A DNA stretch of 64,000 bases from Cetobacterium sp050033475 (GCF_050033475.1 NZ_CP188321.1:62001-126000), one strand, 5' to 3'; shown: positions 32,890 to 42,273, counted from the first letter of the stretch. Translations and numbers: made by a program. The notes: generated by a model from the sequence alone, not told the origin.

Positions 32890-34392
32890 ATGAAATATAT
32901 CATTGCCCTAGACCAAGGAACTACCAGTTCTAGAGCTATAATCTTTGATCAAAACCAAAATATTATTGGAAAAGCCCAAAGAGAGTTCACACAAATTTAT
33001 CCTAAGGAAGGTTGGGTTGAACATGACCCCATGGAAATTTGGGCTAGCCAAAGTGGTGTTCTAGCAGAAGCCATTGCCAAAGCTGGAATAACTCAGCAGG
33101 ATATCCTTGCCCTTGGAATAACTAATCAAAGAGAAACAACTATTGTTTGGAATAAAATAACAGGAAAACCAATTTACAATGCTATAGTTTGGCAATGTAG
33201 AAGAACTGCTCATATCTGTCAGGAGCTTAAAGATCTTGGCCTTGAAGAATATGTAAGAGAAAATACAGGATTATTAATAGATGCCTATTTTTCAGGTACT
33301 AAAATAAAATGGATTTTAGATCATGTTCCTGGAGCTAGAGAGGAAGCTGAAAAAGGAAATTTACTTTTTGGAACAGTTGATACTTGGTTAATTTGGAAAC
33401 TAACCAATGGAAAAGTTCATGCCACAGATTATACCAATGCTTCTAGAACCATGATTTTCAATATAAAAACTTTACAATGGGATGAAAAACTTTTAGAAAT
33501 TTTAAATATTCCTAAATCTATGTTACCAAAAGTCCAAAATTCCAGTGATAATTATGGTTGTGCCAACCTTGGTGGAAAAGGTGGATATAGAATTCCCATA
33601 ACAGGTGTTGCCGGGGATCAACAAGCTGCACTTTTTGGACAAGCCTGTTTCCATAAGGGTGATGTTAAAAATACCTATGGAACCGGTTGTTTTATGCTAA
33701 TGAATACAGGAAAAGAAATAATTAGAAGTACCCACGGTCTTCTAACTACCATTGCCATAGGCCTAGATAATAAAGTTCAGTATGCCCTTGAAGGAAGTAT
33801 TTTCATTGCTGGAGCTGCCATACAATGGTTAAGAGATGAAATGAAATTAATAAGTGATTCTAAGGATTCTGAATATTTTGCCACAAAGGTTTCTGATAAT
33901 GGGGGAGTATATTTCGTTCCTGCCTTTGTTGGTCTAGGAACTCCCTATTGGGATATGTATGCCTCAGGTACTATCATAGGTCTAACTAGAGGAACTAATA
34001 GAAATCACATTATTAGAGCAACCCTTGAAGCAATTGCTTATCAAGTTACCGATGTTTTAAAAGCCATGGAAATTGATTCAAATTTAAAAATAAATACTTT
34101 AAAAGTTGATGGGGGAGCCTCTGCAAATAATTTTTTAATGCAATTTCAATCTGATATTTTAAATTCTAAAGTTAGTAGACCTGCTGTTATTGAAACAACT
34201 GCCCTAGGAGCAGCATACTTAGCTGGTTTACAAATCGGAGTGTGGAAAGATAAAAATGAAATTAAAGAAAGATGGACTTCTGATAATGAATTTACCCCTG
34301 AACTTTCCCAAGATAAAAGAGAAAATTATTATTCCGGTTGGAAAAGAGCTGTAGGGCGTTCTTTATCATGGAAAAGTGATGAGAATATTTAA
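32890..34392 (+). CDS. glpK: Glycerol kinase
   Basis: FGGY-family kinase of 500 aa converting glycerol to glycerol 3-phosphate. The start YIIALDQGTTSSRAIIFDQ is the ATPase phosphate-1 motif. GWVEHDPMEIW, TNQRETTIVWNKITGKPIYNAIVWQCRRT, TDYTNASRTMIFNI and the C-terminal VDGGASANNFLMQFQSDIL are diagnostic. The length is standard. No glpF or glpD is adjacent in the window. Confidence 0.98.
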   Translation: MKYIIALDQGTTSSRAIIFDQNQNIIGKAQREFTQIYPKEGWVEHDPMEIWASQSGVLAEAIAKAGITQQDILALGITNQRETTIVWNKITGKPIYNAIVWQCRRTAHICQELKDLGLEEYVRENTGLLIDAYFSGTKIKWILDHVPGAREEAEKGNLLFGTVDTWLIWKLTNGKVHATDYTNASRTMIFNIKTLQWDEKLLEILNIPKSMLPKVQNSSDNYGCANLGGKGGYRIPITGVAGDQQAALFGQACFHKGDVKNTYGTGCFMLMNTGKEIIRSTHGLLTTIAIGLDNKVQYALEGSIFIAGAAIQWLRDEMKLISDSKDSEYFATKVSDNGGVYFVPAFVGLGTPYWDMYASGTIIGLTRGTNRNHIIRATLEAIAYQVTDVLKAMEIDSNLKINTLKVDGGASANNFLMQFQSDILNSKVSRPAVIETTALGAAYLAGLQIGVWKDKNEIKERWTSDNEFTPELSQDKRENYYSGWKRAVGRSLSWKSDENI

Positions 34393-34398
34393 TTTATA

Positions 34399-34407
34399 TG
34401 GTATAAT
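34399..34407 (+). promoter_or_regulatory. Extended -10 promoter element before the flavin reductase gene
   Basis: TGGTATAAT lies just after the glpK stop codon and about 35 bases before the next start; no good -35 is visible. Confidence 0.4.
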
Positions 34408-34443
34408 ATATAGAAATTATATTTTGATAGGAGCCTTTAATTT

Positions 34444-35148
34444 ATGAAAAAAGAACTTTTTAAAGGAAGTGTTGTTTTAAACCCTGTTCCTGTAGTTATG
34501 GTAACTTCCAGAAATAAAGAGGGAAAAGATAATGTTTTTACTGTGGCTTGGACAGGAACTATCTGTACAAAACCACCAATGCTTTCTATTTCTATAAGAC
34601 CTGAAAGACTTTCCTATGAATACATCAAGGAATCTATGGAATTTACAGTTAATCTTCCTAATACTTTCCAAGTGAGAGAAACTGATTTCTGCGGTGTTCG
34701 TTCTGGAAGAGATTTAGATAAAATAAAAGAAATGAATTTTAAAATGGTAGAAGGTACCCATGTTTCCTCTCCATATATTGACCAATGTCCAATCAATATT
34801 GAGTGCAAAGTTAAACAAATTATTCCCCTAGGGACTCACGATGTTTTTCTAGCTGAAGTTGTTGGATCCCATATCGATAGTTCTCTAATTGATGAAAATG
34901 GAAAAATCCATTTCGAGTGGGGTAATCTTATAAACTATTGTCACGGAGAATATTTCCCAATGAGTAAAAAAGCCATTGGACAATTTGGTTTTTCCGTAGC
35001 AAAAAATGCTGAAATTATTGAAAAATATTCTCACATTAAAACCTATGATCAATACATGAAGGAACCACCTAAGAGTTCTCCTTCTTCTACAAAACCTAAA
35101 AAAAATAAATTAAAAACTAAAACGAATAAAACTAAAAAGAAAAAATAA
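34444..35148 (+). CDS. Flavin reductase-like FMN-binding protein with a Lys-rich tail
   Basis: Protein of 234 aa of the flavin-reductase-like split-barrel family. The core (residues about 1-190) shows FKGSVVLNPVPVVMVTSRN, TVAWTGTICTKPPMLSISIRPERLSYEYIKES, FTVNLP and DFCGVRSGRDLDK. The last 30 or so residues are an unusual Ser/Pro then Lys/Thr tail (KPKKNKLKTKTNKTKKKK), absent from ordinary family members. It likely binds FMN and reduces an unknown partner. AGGAG precedes the ATG, and a terminator follows. Confidence 0.85.
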   Translation: MKKELFKGSVVLNPVPVVMVTSRNKEGKDNVFTVAWTGTICTKPPMLSISIRPERLSYEYIKESMEFTVNLPNTFQVRETDFCGVRSGRDLDKIKEMNFKMVEGTHVSSPYIDQCPINIECKVKQIIPLGTHDVFLAEVVGSHIDSSLIDENGKIHFEWGNLINYCHGEYFPMSKKAIGQFGFSVAKNAEIIEKYSHIKTYDQYMKEPPKSSPSSTKPKKNKLKTKTNKTKKKK

Positions 35149-35153
35149 AATTT

Positions 35154-35196
35154 AGAGCAGATGGGCGGCCTATTACCCAATCTGCTCTATTTTTTA
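35154..35196 (+). terminator. Terminator after the flavin reductase gene
   Basis: AGAGCAGATGGG and CCCAATCTGCTCT form a stem with one bulged A, followed by ATTTTTT. Confidence 0.85.
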
Positions 35197-35220
35197 CTTA
35201 AAAGGGGGATTTTATTAAAT

Positions 35221-36591
35221 ATGAATTTTTTAAAAAAATTAGGATTTGAAAAGAATTTTATTAAAGTTTTAATGGCTCTAGCCATTCCTATAATTCTTCA
35301 AAGTTTAATAACCGCTTCATTAAATCTTTTAGATAATTTAATGATTGGAACTCTTGGAGAAAATGAGATTGCCGCCGTTGGATTATCTAACCAATTTTAC
35401 ATGGTATATTATCATTCTGTTTTAGGAATCAGTTTAGGAGCGGGAATTTTTATGTCCCAATTATGGGGAAAAAAAGATATTAAAGAAATTTATCGTTTCC
35501 TAGGATTTTCTTTAATTTTATCCTTTTTAGCTTCATTTTTCTTTACAGCCTTGGCTTTCTTTAAATCAGAAGGAATTATCAATCTATTTACCATGGATTC
35601 CACAGTTACAAACCTAGGATCCCAATACTTAAAAGCTGTTGCTTTAAGTTATATTTTCACATCTATTTCCATGTGTTTTTCTGTGGTTTTACGTAGTACT
35701 GGACAAACTAAAATTCCTATGTATGGAAGTTTAGTTGGAATAATTTTCAATGGTATTCTTAATTATATTCTTATTTTTGGAAAATTTGGTGCTCCTGCCT
35801 ATGGTGTTGCCGGGGCTGCCATGGGAACCACAGTTGCCAGATTAGCAGAACTTTTATTTATTCTATCCTTTGTTTATCTAAAGAAAAATGTTGTGGCTGC
35901 TTCCCTTAAAGAAATGCTAGATTTTGATTTTTCTCTTATTAAAAGATTTTTCAAAACAGCTTCCCCTGTTATCTTTAATGATATCATGTGGGTTGGAGGA
36001 ATTACCGCTTATTCTGTTGCCTATGCAAAACTTGGAACTCAAGCCACAGCCACAATGCAAATTGCAACAACTATCAATAATATGTTCAATATTTTCGGTA
36101 TTGGAATAGCAGTTGCCGCTTCCATTTTAATCGGTAATAAAATTGGAGCTCAAAAGGAAGAAGAAGCCTATAATGATGCCCAAGCAATTACTAATTTTGG
36201 AACTTTATTGGGAGTTTTAATCGGTGCTGTAATTTATTTAATTTCTCCTTTAATCGCTATGTTATTTAAAATTTCACCAGAAACTCAAGCCAATGTTATA
36301 ACCGTATTGAAAATTATGGCTATCTTTGTTCCTGTTAGATTCTTTGGTATAATTCAAATAGTTGGAGTTCTTCGTGGTGGTGGAGATGTACTTTATGCAA
36401 TAATCACAGAACTTCTTGGAATATGGGGTGTTGGTGTTCCTCTAGCATTTTTAGGAGCTCTATATTTCAAATTACCTATAGTTTCTCTATACTTCTTAGT
36501 TTGTTTAGAGGAGCCTTTTAAAGTTCTTGTAACTTATCCTAGATTAAAATCTACAAAATGGATTAAAAATCTTACAAGTAAATATGCGTAA
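35221..36591 (+). CDS. MATE-family multidrug/metabolite exporter
   Basis: Twelve-span MATE antiporter of 456 aa. The start region contains FIKVLMALAIPIILQSLITASLNLLDNLMIGTLGENEIAAVGLSNQ, a classic MATE N-terminus (only part given). Inner repeats include GVAGAAMGTTVARL and LRGGGDVLYAI. I chose the ATG at 35221, with AAAGGGGG upstream, because the upstream extension lies in the preceding terminator. It has a terminator of its own. The substrate cannot be deduced. Confidence 0.93.
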   Translation: MNFLKKLGFEKNFIKVLMALAIPIILQSLITASLNLLDNLMIGTLGENEIAAVGLSNQFYMVYYHSVLGISLGAGIFMSQLWGKKDIKEIYRFLGFSLILSFLASFFFTALAFFKSEGIINLFTMDSTVTNLGSQYLKAVALSYIFTSISMCFSVVLRSTGQTKIPMYGSLVGIIFNGILNYILIFGKFGAPAYGVAGAAMGTTVARLAELLFILSFVYLKKNVVAASLKEMLDFDFSLIKRFFKTASPVIFNDIMWVGGITAYSVAYAKLGTQATATMQIATTINNMFNIFGIGIAVAASILIGNKIGAQKEEEAYNDAQAITNFGTLLGVLIGAVIYLISPLIAMLFKISPETQANVITVLKIMAIFVPVRFFGIIQIVGVLRGGGDVLYAIITELLGIWGVGVPLAFLGALYFKLPIVSLYFLVCLEEPFKVLVTYPRLKSTKWIKNLTSKYA

Positions 36592-36597
36592 AAAAAT

Positions 36598-36627
36598 AAG
36601 GAACCCCTTAAAGGGTTCCCTTTTTTA
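36598..36627. terminator. Bidirectional terminator
   Basis: GGAACCC and GGGTTCC around CTTAAA, with A and T runs, between the convergent MATE and peptidase genes. Confidence 0.88.
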
Positions 36628-38319
36628 TAATTTTTTATCATCCACAGAATCAAGCCATTTTCTAGCTTCTCTTACTATTTCCTTAACAGTGCCATCTTGG
36701 AATGGAGATTTTAAATTAGCATATTCAACTAATCCTAAGAAAGATTTTGTTCCTCCAATATCACAAAGTCTTACATAGTCTTTCCATGCATCTTCCATAT
36801 TTTCATTCATTCTTTTCCAGAATTGTAATGCACAAGTTTGAGCCAAAGTATAATCTATATAATAGAATGGACTTTGGAATATATGAGATTGTTGGAACCA
36901 CCATCCACCTCTCTCTAAGAAATCACAATCTGAATAATCCTTATGAGGTAAATATTTTTTCTCCAATCTTCTCCAGATTCTTTTTCTTTCCTCAGGTGTT
37001 ACCTCTGGATTCTCATAAATTTCATGTTGGAAATGATCTACTAAAACTCCATAAGGAATAAACTTTATAGCTCCTCCTAAATGAGCAAATTTATATTTAT
37101 CTGTATCCTCATGGAAAAATAGTTCCATCCAAGGCCAAGTGAAAAATTCCATACTCATCGAATGAATTTCACAACTTTCATAAGTTGGAAAATTTATTTC
37201 AGGAATTTCAATCCATTTAGATCTATAGGATTGAAAAGCATGACCAGCCTCATGAGTTAAAACATCTATATCTCCAGCAGTTCCATTGAAATTAGAGAAT
37301 ATAAATGGTGATTTATATAAAGAAATATAATCACAATATCCTCCTGAAGCCTTTCCTTTTTTAGTTTTTAAATCCATAAGTTCATTTTCCACCATAAAAT
37401 CGAAAAATTCCTTAGTTTCTGGAGAAAGTTCTGAATACATCTTTTGTCCCTTAGAAATTATCCAATCTGCATCTCCCTTAGGTTTTGCATTTCCACTTTC
37501 AAACTCATATTTTATATCAAAATATCTTAACTTATCTAATCCTAATCTTTCTTTTTGTCTTTCATATAACTCAGTAGCTGCTGGAACTATATATTCTCTA
37601 ACTTGTTTTCTAAAGTTTTCCACCATTGTTGGATTATAGTCAGATCTATTCATTCTAATATAACCTAGCTCTACGAAATTTTTATATCCTAATTTTTTAG
37701 CCATTTTATTTCTAACTTGAACTAATTTATGGAATATTTCATCTATTTTCTTTTCATTCTCTTCATAAAATCTATAAATTTTTTCCCCAGCATTTTTTCT
37801 AACTTCTCTATCTCTATCCATTAAAAATGGAATCATTCCCGATAAATTTCTAATTTCTCCCTGGAAAGTAATTTTTGCAGAAGCTATTAATTTTTGGTAT
37901 TCTGAAGATAATTTATTTTCTTCTTGTAATTCCTCTATAATTTCAGAAGAAAAAGCCTTCATTCCATTTTCCGCTAAAATAAAAAATTGTTTAGTCATCT
38001 TCTCTTCTAAATAATCTCTATTTTTAGATTCAACCATTGCCTTATAAAATTTATTATCCAATTCCTCATAATAAGGTGAATATTCATCCCAATAATCATT
38101 TTCCTTATCATAAAATTCATCCTCTGTATTTATTGTATGTCTTATCATACCTATAGAACCCATGGAAAAAATTCTATTTCTTATTTCATTGATCTCCATG
38201 GCTTTTTTATATTCTTCCTCTGGACTTAAACTATTTTTTAATTCTTCAAGTAATTTATCATATGATGTCTTTATCTCTTCTAAATTAGGTCTTTCATATT
38301 TAAACTCTGAAAACTTCAT
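36625..38319 (-). CDS. M3-family oligoendopeptidase (PepF-like)
   Basis: Cytoplasmic zinc metallopeptidase of 564 aa that cleaves short peptides. The HExxH zinc motif is HEAGH at residues 356-360, in DVLTHEAGHAFQSYRS, with the third ligand Glu about 25 residues on (NFPTYESCEIHSMSMEF). FNGTAGDIDVLT and the later GGWWFQQSHIFQSPFYYIDY fit the M3B branch. It is monocistronic. It fits a peptide/amino-acid fermenting lifestyle. Confidence 0.95.
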   Translation of the reverse strand: MKFSEFKYERPNLEEIKTSYDKLLEELKNSLSPEEEYKKAMEINEIRNRIFSMGSIGMIRHTINTEDEFYDKENDYWDEYSPYYEELDNKFYKAMVESKNRDYLEEKMTKQFFILAENGMKAFSSEIIEELQEENKLSSEYQKLIASAKITFQGEIRNLSGMIPFLMDRDREVRKNAGEKIYRFYEENEKKIDEIFHKLVQVRNKMAKKLGYKNFVELGYIRMNRSDYNPTMVENFRKQVREYIVPAATELYERQKERLGLDKLRYFDIKYEFESGNAKPKGDADWIISKGQKMYSELSPETKEFFDFMVENELMDLKTKKGKASGGYCDYISLYKSPFIFSNFNGTAGDIDVLTHEAGHAFQSYRSKWIEIPEINFPTYESCEIHSMSMEFFTWPWMELFFHEDTDKYKFAHLGGAIKFIPYGVLVDHFQHEIYENPEVTPEERKRIWRRLEKKYLPHKDYSDCDFLERGGWWFQQSHIFQSPFYYIDYTLAQTCALQFWKRMNENMEDAWKDYVRLCDIGGTKSFLGLVEYANLKSPFQDGTVKEIVREARKWLDSVDDKKL

Positions 38320-38416
38320 AAACTATCCCTCCTAATTAATTAGTTACTTTATTATACTCAACTTTTACACTATTTCAAAATTTATATACAAATTATATAC
38401 CAGTATAGAAATAATA

Positions 38417-38458
38417 TATTACCATTTTCAAATATCCTGTGATAAATTCATGGTAATA
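38417..38458 (+). repeat. 9-bp inverted repeat upstream of the amidohydrolase gene
   Basis: TATTACCAT (38417-38425) and ATGGTAATA (38450-38458) are perfect inverted arms with a 24-base spacer, ending 26 bases before the start codon. It could be an operator or an mRNA hairpin. Confidence 0.5.
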
Positions 38459-38484
38459 CTTATGATTTTATAGGGGGTGTTTCA

Positions 38485-39621
38485 ATGTTAATAAAAAATG
38501 GTTTAGTATTTCTTTTAGAAGAAAAGGGATTTGTAAAAAAAGATATTCTAGTAGAAAATGGAAAAATCGTGACTATTGGTGATAATTTAAATGCCACAGA
38601 TTATATTGATGCCACAGGGAAATATGTTTTACCAGGTTTCATAGATGCCCATTGTCATTTAGGTCTAGCTGGGGATTCCATGGGTTGGGAAGGAGCCGAT
38701 TATAATGAAAGTTCCGATTCAGTAACTCCCTATGTGAGAGCTATTGATGCCATTAATCCTAGAGATATTACTCTTTGTGAAGCACTTCAAGGAGGAGTTA
38801 CAACTGTTTGCACAGGTCCTGGAAGTTTAAACGTAATTGGTGGACAATCTACAATTATTTCTGTTCACGGTACAATTGTAGACCAAATGACAATTAATCC
38901 CTATGCAGGTTTAAAATGTGCCTTTGGTGAAAATACAAAAAGAAATGTACCTAACTTAAAAAATAGACCTTCTACAAGAATGGGAACTGCAGCACTTTTA
39001 AGAAAATCTTTAACTGAAGCTGTAAATTATAAAACTAAAAAAGATGCTGCATTAGCTAAGGATGAATTTTTCCCAATAGATTTTACTTTAGAACCTTTTA
39101 TCCCTGTTCTTGAAAGAAGAATTCCTTTAAAAGCCCATGCCCATAAAGCTGAAGATATTTGTACAGCTATTAGAATTGCTCAAGAATTCAATTTATTATT
39201 AACTCTAGATCATTGTACAGAGGGACATTTAATTGCTGACTATTTAGGAAAATTACCTTATCCTGCAATAGTTGGTCCATCCTTTGGAGCTAGAACTAAA
39301 ATAGAATTGAAGGAAAAAACCTTTGAAACAGCAGCCATACTTCATAAGGCTGGTGTGAAAATTGCCATTATGACAGATCATCATGTTATTCCACAACAAT
39401 TTTTAAATATGTGTGCTGCCCTTGCAATGAAAGCTGGACTTTCTGAGTTTGAAGCTTTAAAAGCTATAACTATAAATCCTGCTGAAATTTTAAATATACA
39501 ACATTTAAAAGGAGCTATAAAAGAGGGACTTCATGGAGATATTGCTATTTGGAACGAACATCCTTTCTCTCTTCAAGCTAAAGTAGAGCATTTATTTATT
39601 GAAGGAAAAAAAATTATTTAA
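38485..39621 (+). CDS. Metal-dependent amidohydrolase (imidazolonepropionase-like)
   Basis: Amidohydrolase-superfamily protein of 378 aa. The metal-binding start is LPGFIDAHCHLGL, with later His in LKAHAHKAEDI and LLTLDHCTEGHL, and the catalytic Asp in IMTDHHVIPQQ. KAITINPAEILNI and GDIAIWNEHP are typical C-terminal features. The fold is certain; the substrate, a cyclic amide or peptide-like compound, is unknown. Its stop overlaps the convergent DprA-like gene by 4 bases. GGGGG precedes the ATG. Confidence 0.88.
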   Translation: MLIKNGLVFLLEEKGFVKKDILVENGKIVTIGDNLNATDYIDATGKYVLPGFIDAHCHLGLAGDSMGWEGADYNESSDSVTPYVRAIDAINPRDITLCEALQGGVTTVCTGPGSLNVIGGQSTIISVHGTIVDQMTINPYAGLKCAFGENTKRNVPNLKNRPSTRMGTAALLRKSLTEAVNYKTKKDAALAKDEFFPIDFTLEPFIPVLERRIPLKAHAHKAEDICTAIRIAQEFNLLLTLDHCTEGHLIADYLGKLPYPAIVGPSFGARTKIELKEKTFETAAILHKAGVKIAIMTDHHVIPQQFLNMCAALAMKAGLSEFEALKAITINPAEILNIQHLKGAIKEGLHGDIAIWNEHPFSLQAKVEHLFIEGKKII

Positions 39622-40646
39622 AATAATGTCAGCAATGAAGAGGATAATTTTTTATTCTCTTCTTTTTTTATTATCTCTAAAATTTCCCTAGGATCTTCTA
39701 CTGAAATTATTTTTTTCATATCTTTTATTCCTATTCCCATATCTTTTTCTCCATTTATAATTTTAAAATTTCCTTGAACATTTAAAAAATTTTCTAAATT
39801 TTTATTTTTAGGATTCCAAATAAATACATATTTATCCTCTGCTAAAGTACTTTTTATTGTTGTTATTGTTCCCCCTTTTATACCAGTTTCTCCTACAAAA
39901 ATTCCTTTTCCTAAAGTACCTTGTAATCTATTTCTTCCTAATAAGTAACAACCCTTGGTCAAAGAACCATAGGGCAATTCCGTAAGAAAATATCCCCCCT
40001 TATCTAAAATTCTATAAAAAAGTTCTTTATTTTCCTCTGGAAAAATATCTCCTCCAAAACCATTTCCTAATATTCCTCCAGTAACTCCACCAAATTTCAA
40101 CATTCCTTCATGCCCATATGTATCACAACCTTTAGCTAATCCTCCTATTCCATTCCAATTATTTTTTACAAGCTCATTTGAAATTTCATCCATAATTTTC
40201 TTAGCAAAATAATCTTCTGGATATCTAGTTCCCACCAATCCCAAACTATTCTCCTTATAAATTTCTTTCCAATTTCCCATGACATAAATCATATAGGGCG
40301 GCAATTTTATATTTTTTAAATTCTGAGGATATTCTCTATCCAATAAACCTATACTCTTAATATTTAATTCTTTTTCTCTTTTTATTTCCTCCTCTATATC
40401 CTTATATATCAATTCAATTTTATCAAAAAAATAAATCAATAATTGAATTTCATCATAGGTTAATTTTATATTTTTATCCTCAAGAAATTCTTTTCTTTCT
40501 TTTAAAGAACTTTTTATAAAATTTATTTTTTCTTTAAAACTTTCCATATATATTTTATATAGTTTATTTGAAGAAAATACCATTTTTTCAATTTTATCCC
40601 TCTTAGTTGTATATGAATATAACCTTGAAAAACATCTTAAATCCAA
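39618..40646 (-). CDS. Divergent DprA-like DNA-processing protein
   Basis: Rossmann-fold protein of about 342 aa related to DprA/Smf, which loads RecA on incoming single-stranded DNA. Recognisable core: DREYPQNLKNIKLPPYMIYVMGN, LVGTRYPEDYFAKKI, GGLAKGCDTYGHEG, GGILGNGFGGDIFPEEN and GRNRLQGTLGKGIFVGE. The N-terminus is unusual and Lys-rich and no winged-helix domain is evident at the C-terminus. The usual start codon is uncertain: TTG at 40646 has no ribosome site at the right distance, whereas ATA at 40658 lies 8 bases after AGGAG and directly after an in-frame stop. Confidence 0.78.
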   Translation of the reverse strand: MDLRCFSRLYSYTTKRDKIEKMVFSSNKLYKIYMESFKEKINFIKSSLKERKEFLEDKNIKLTYDEIQLLIYFFDKIELIYKDIEEEIKREKELNIKSIGLLDREYPQNLKNIKLPPYMIYVMGNWKEIYKENSLGLVGTRYPEDYFAKKIMDEISNELVKNNWNGIGGLAKGCDTYGHEGMLKFGGVTGGILGNGFGGDIFPEENKELFYRILDKGGYFLTELPYGSLTKGCYLLGRNRLQGTLGKGIFVGETGIKGGTITTIKSTLAEDKYVFIWNPKNKNLENFLNVQGNFKIINGEKDMGIGIKDMKKIISVEDPREILEIIKKEENKKLSSSLLTLF

Positions 40647-40744
40647 TTCATTGTATATTTAAATCACTCCTTTTATATTATATTTTGTATAAAATTTATT
40701 TTTTTTGTTCTTTTTAATTACATTAAAAGAGATATATGTTAGTC

Positions 40745-40785
40745 ATATAAATAATATATAAATCCACTCTATATATTATTTATAT
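40745..40785. repeat. 16-bp perfect inverted repeat in the dprA-gltS spacer
   Basis: ATATAAATAATATATA (40745-40760) and TATATATTATTTATAT (40770-40785) are exact complements around AATCCACTC. A third partial copy, AAATAATATAT, follows near 40789. The rest of the 300-base spacer (40659-40952) is AT-rich, with a smaller repeat ATATTG-TTTG-CAATAT and AACAGT/ACTGTT near the gltS start and no coding sequence that I can see. Confidence 0.6.
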
Positions 40786-40952
40786 TTTAAATAATATATT
40801 TCAATAGGAATATTTTTATACTATAAATCCGTACAAAATTCACAATTTTATGTATACAAGGATTTTTATATAATATATATATTGTTTGCAATATAAAATT
40901 AATGGTAGAGTAACAGTATAATTAAACTGTTTTAATACACTAGGAGGGTAAA

Positions 40953-42140
40953 ATGAATATAGAGTTAACAACTATACAAACAATTGCTTTATCCGTTATT
41001 GTTCTTTATTTAGGAAAATTTCTTAACAAAACCTTTAAATTTTTAAAAGAAAATTGTATTCCTGAAGCAGTCACTGGTGGAACCGCATTTTCTATAATAA
41101 CTTTAATTGGTTACTGCACAGGTACATTTAATATAATATTCGAAAATTCTTTAAGAGATTTATTTATGATTGCCTTCTTTACAACTGTTGGATTCTCAGC
41201 TAGTTTAAAATTACTAAAAAAAGCAGGAATTCCTGTTCTAATGTTTTTAATAGCTTCTGTTGGTTTAGCTCTTTTCCAAAATGTTGTTGGTGTTGGAATG
41301 GCAGAAATTTTACATTTAAATCCATTAATTGGATTAGCAACAGGTTCTATGGCAACCACAGGTGGACCAGGAACAGCAGGTGCCTTTGGACCTATTCTTG
41401 AATCCTATGGTGCTAAAGGGGCCACTGTTATAGCCATGGCTACAGCAACCTATGCCTTAATTGCTGGTAGTGTAATCGCAGGACCTCTTGCCAATAGATT
41501 GATTAAAAAACACAGATTACTTGATAATAGAAAAACAGGGGAAATATATGAAACTTCCCAAGAGAAAAAAGATTATGTCAAAGGTAGTTTAATTTCAGTA
41601 GGTGGATTCCAAGTTATTATAGCAATGGGAATCGGTAGTATAATATCAAAACTTTTAAGTGATATTGGAGTTGTTCTTCCATCATATATTGGATCCATGT
41701 TTGCCGCTGCATTAATGAGAAATTTATCTGATTTCTCTGGTAAATTTGAAATTAACATGGATGTTATAAATGTAATTGGAAGTTTTACTCTTACAATATT
41801 CTTGTCTATGACATTAATGAGTTTCAAACTTTGGGAATTAAGAGAACTTGCGGGACCTTTAGTTCTAATGCTTCTAGTTCAAACTCTTTTAATAACAATA
41901 TTTGCATACTTCATTACATTTAAACTTACTGGTAAAGATTATGATGCTGTTGTTATAACAAGTGGTCACTGTGGATGTGGATTTGGAACTACTCCAAAAG
42001 CCCTTGCAAATATGGAAGCTTTAACTGCTAAATATTTTCCATCTCCTAAAGCCTTTTTCGTTATTCCTATTGTAGGTGGATTATTTATAGACTTCTTTAA
42101 TGCCGCTATTATCACCTTCTTCATGAATATCTTTAAATAG
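40953..42140 (+). CDS. gltS: Sodium/glutamate symporter GltS
   Basis: Na+-coupled glutamate importer of 395 aa with about ten spans. MNIELTTIQTIALSVIVLYLGK, CIPEAVTGGTAFS, ATGSMATTGGPGTAGAFGPI and ITSGHCGCGFGTTPKALANM are GltS signatures. Glutamate import suits fusobacterial glutamate fermentation. GGAGGG precedes the ATG, a 300-base AT-rich leader lies upstream, and a terminator follows. Confidence 0.95.
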   Translation: MNIELTTIQTIALSVIVLYLGKFLNKTFKFLKENCIPEAVTGGTAFSIITLIGYCTGTFNIIFENSLRDLFMIAFFTTVGFSASLKLLKKAGIPVLMFLIASVGLALFQNVVGVGMAEILHLNPLIGLATGSMATTGGPGTAGAFGPILESYGAKGATVIAMATATYALIAGSVIAGPLANRLIKKHRLLDNRKTGEIYETSQEKKDYVKGSLISVGGFQVIIAMGIGSIISKLLSDIGVVLPSYIGSMFAAALMRNLSDFSGKFEINMDVINVIGSFTLTIFLSMTLMSFKLWELRELAGPLVLMLLVQTLLITIFAYFITFKLTGKDYDAVVITSGHCGCGFGTTPKALANMEALTAKYFPSPKAFFVIPIVGGLFIDFFNAAIITFFMNIFK

Positions 42141-42148
42141 AATATCTA

Positions 42149-42190
42149 GGACATATGTGAATTAAGTTTCATATGTGTCCTTTCTTTTTA
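42149..42190 (+). terminator. Terminator after gltS
   Basis: GGACATATG and CATATGTGTCC pair with a bulge and are followed by TTTCTTTTT. Confidence 0.8.
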
Positions 42191-42202
42191 TCAATATTCA
42201 TA

Positions 42203-42231
42203 TTGACCTATTTTAGTTTATAAGCTATAAT
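42203..42231 (+). promoter_or_regulatory. Promoter of the exported TSCPD/FMN-binding pair
   Basis: TTGACC (42203-42208) and TATAAT (42226-42231) are spaced by 17 bases, about 42 bases before the start codon. Confidence 0.85.
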
Positions 42232-42273
42232 TTAGAAACATGTTTTATCATATTAATTCATGGGAGGGACAAT

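Noticed and set aside
36747..37061. Plus-strand frame of 104 codons opposite the oligoendopeptidase
   Set aside because: It is wholly antisense to a well-supported M3 peptidase and has no ribosome site or recognisable domain.
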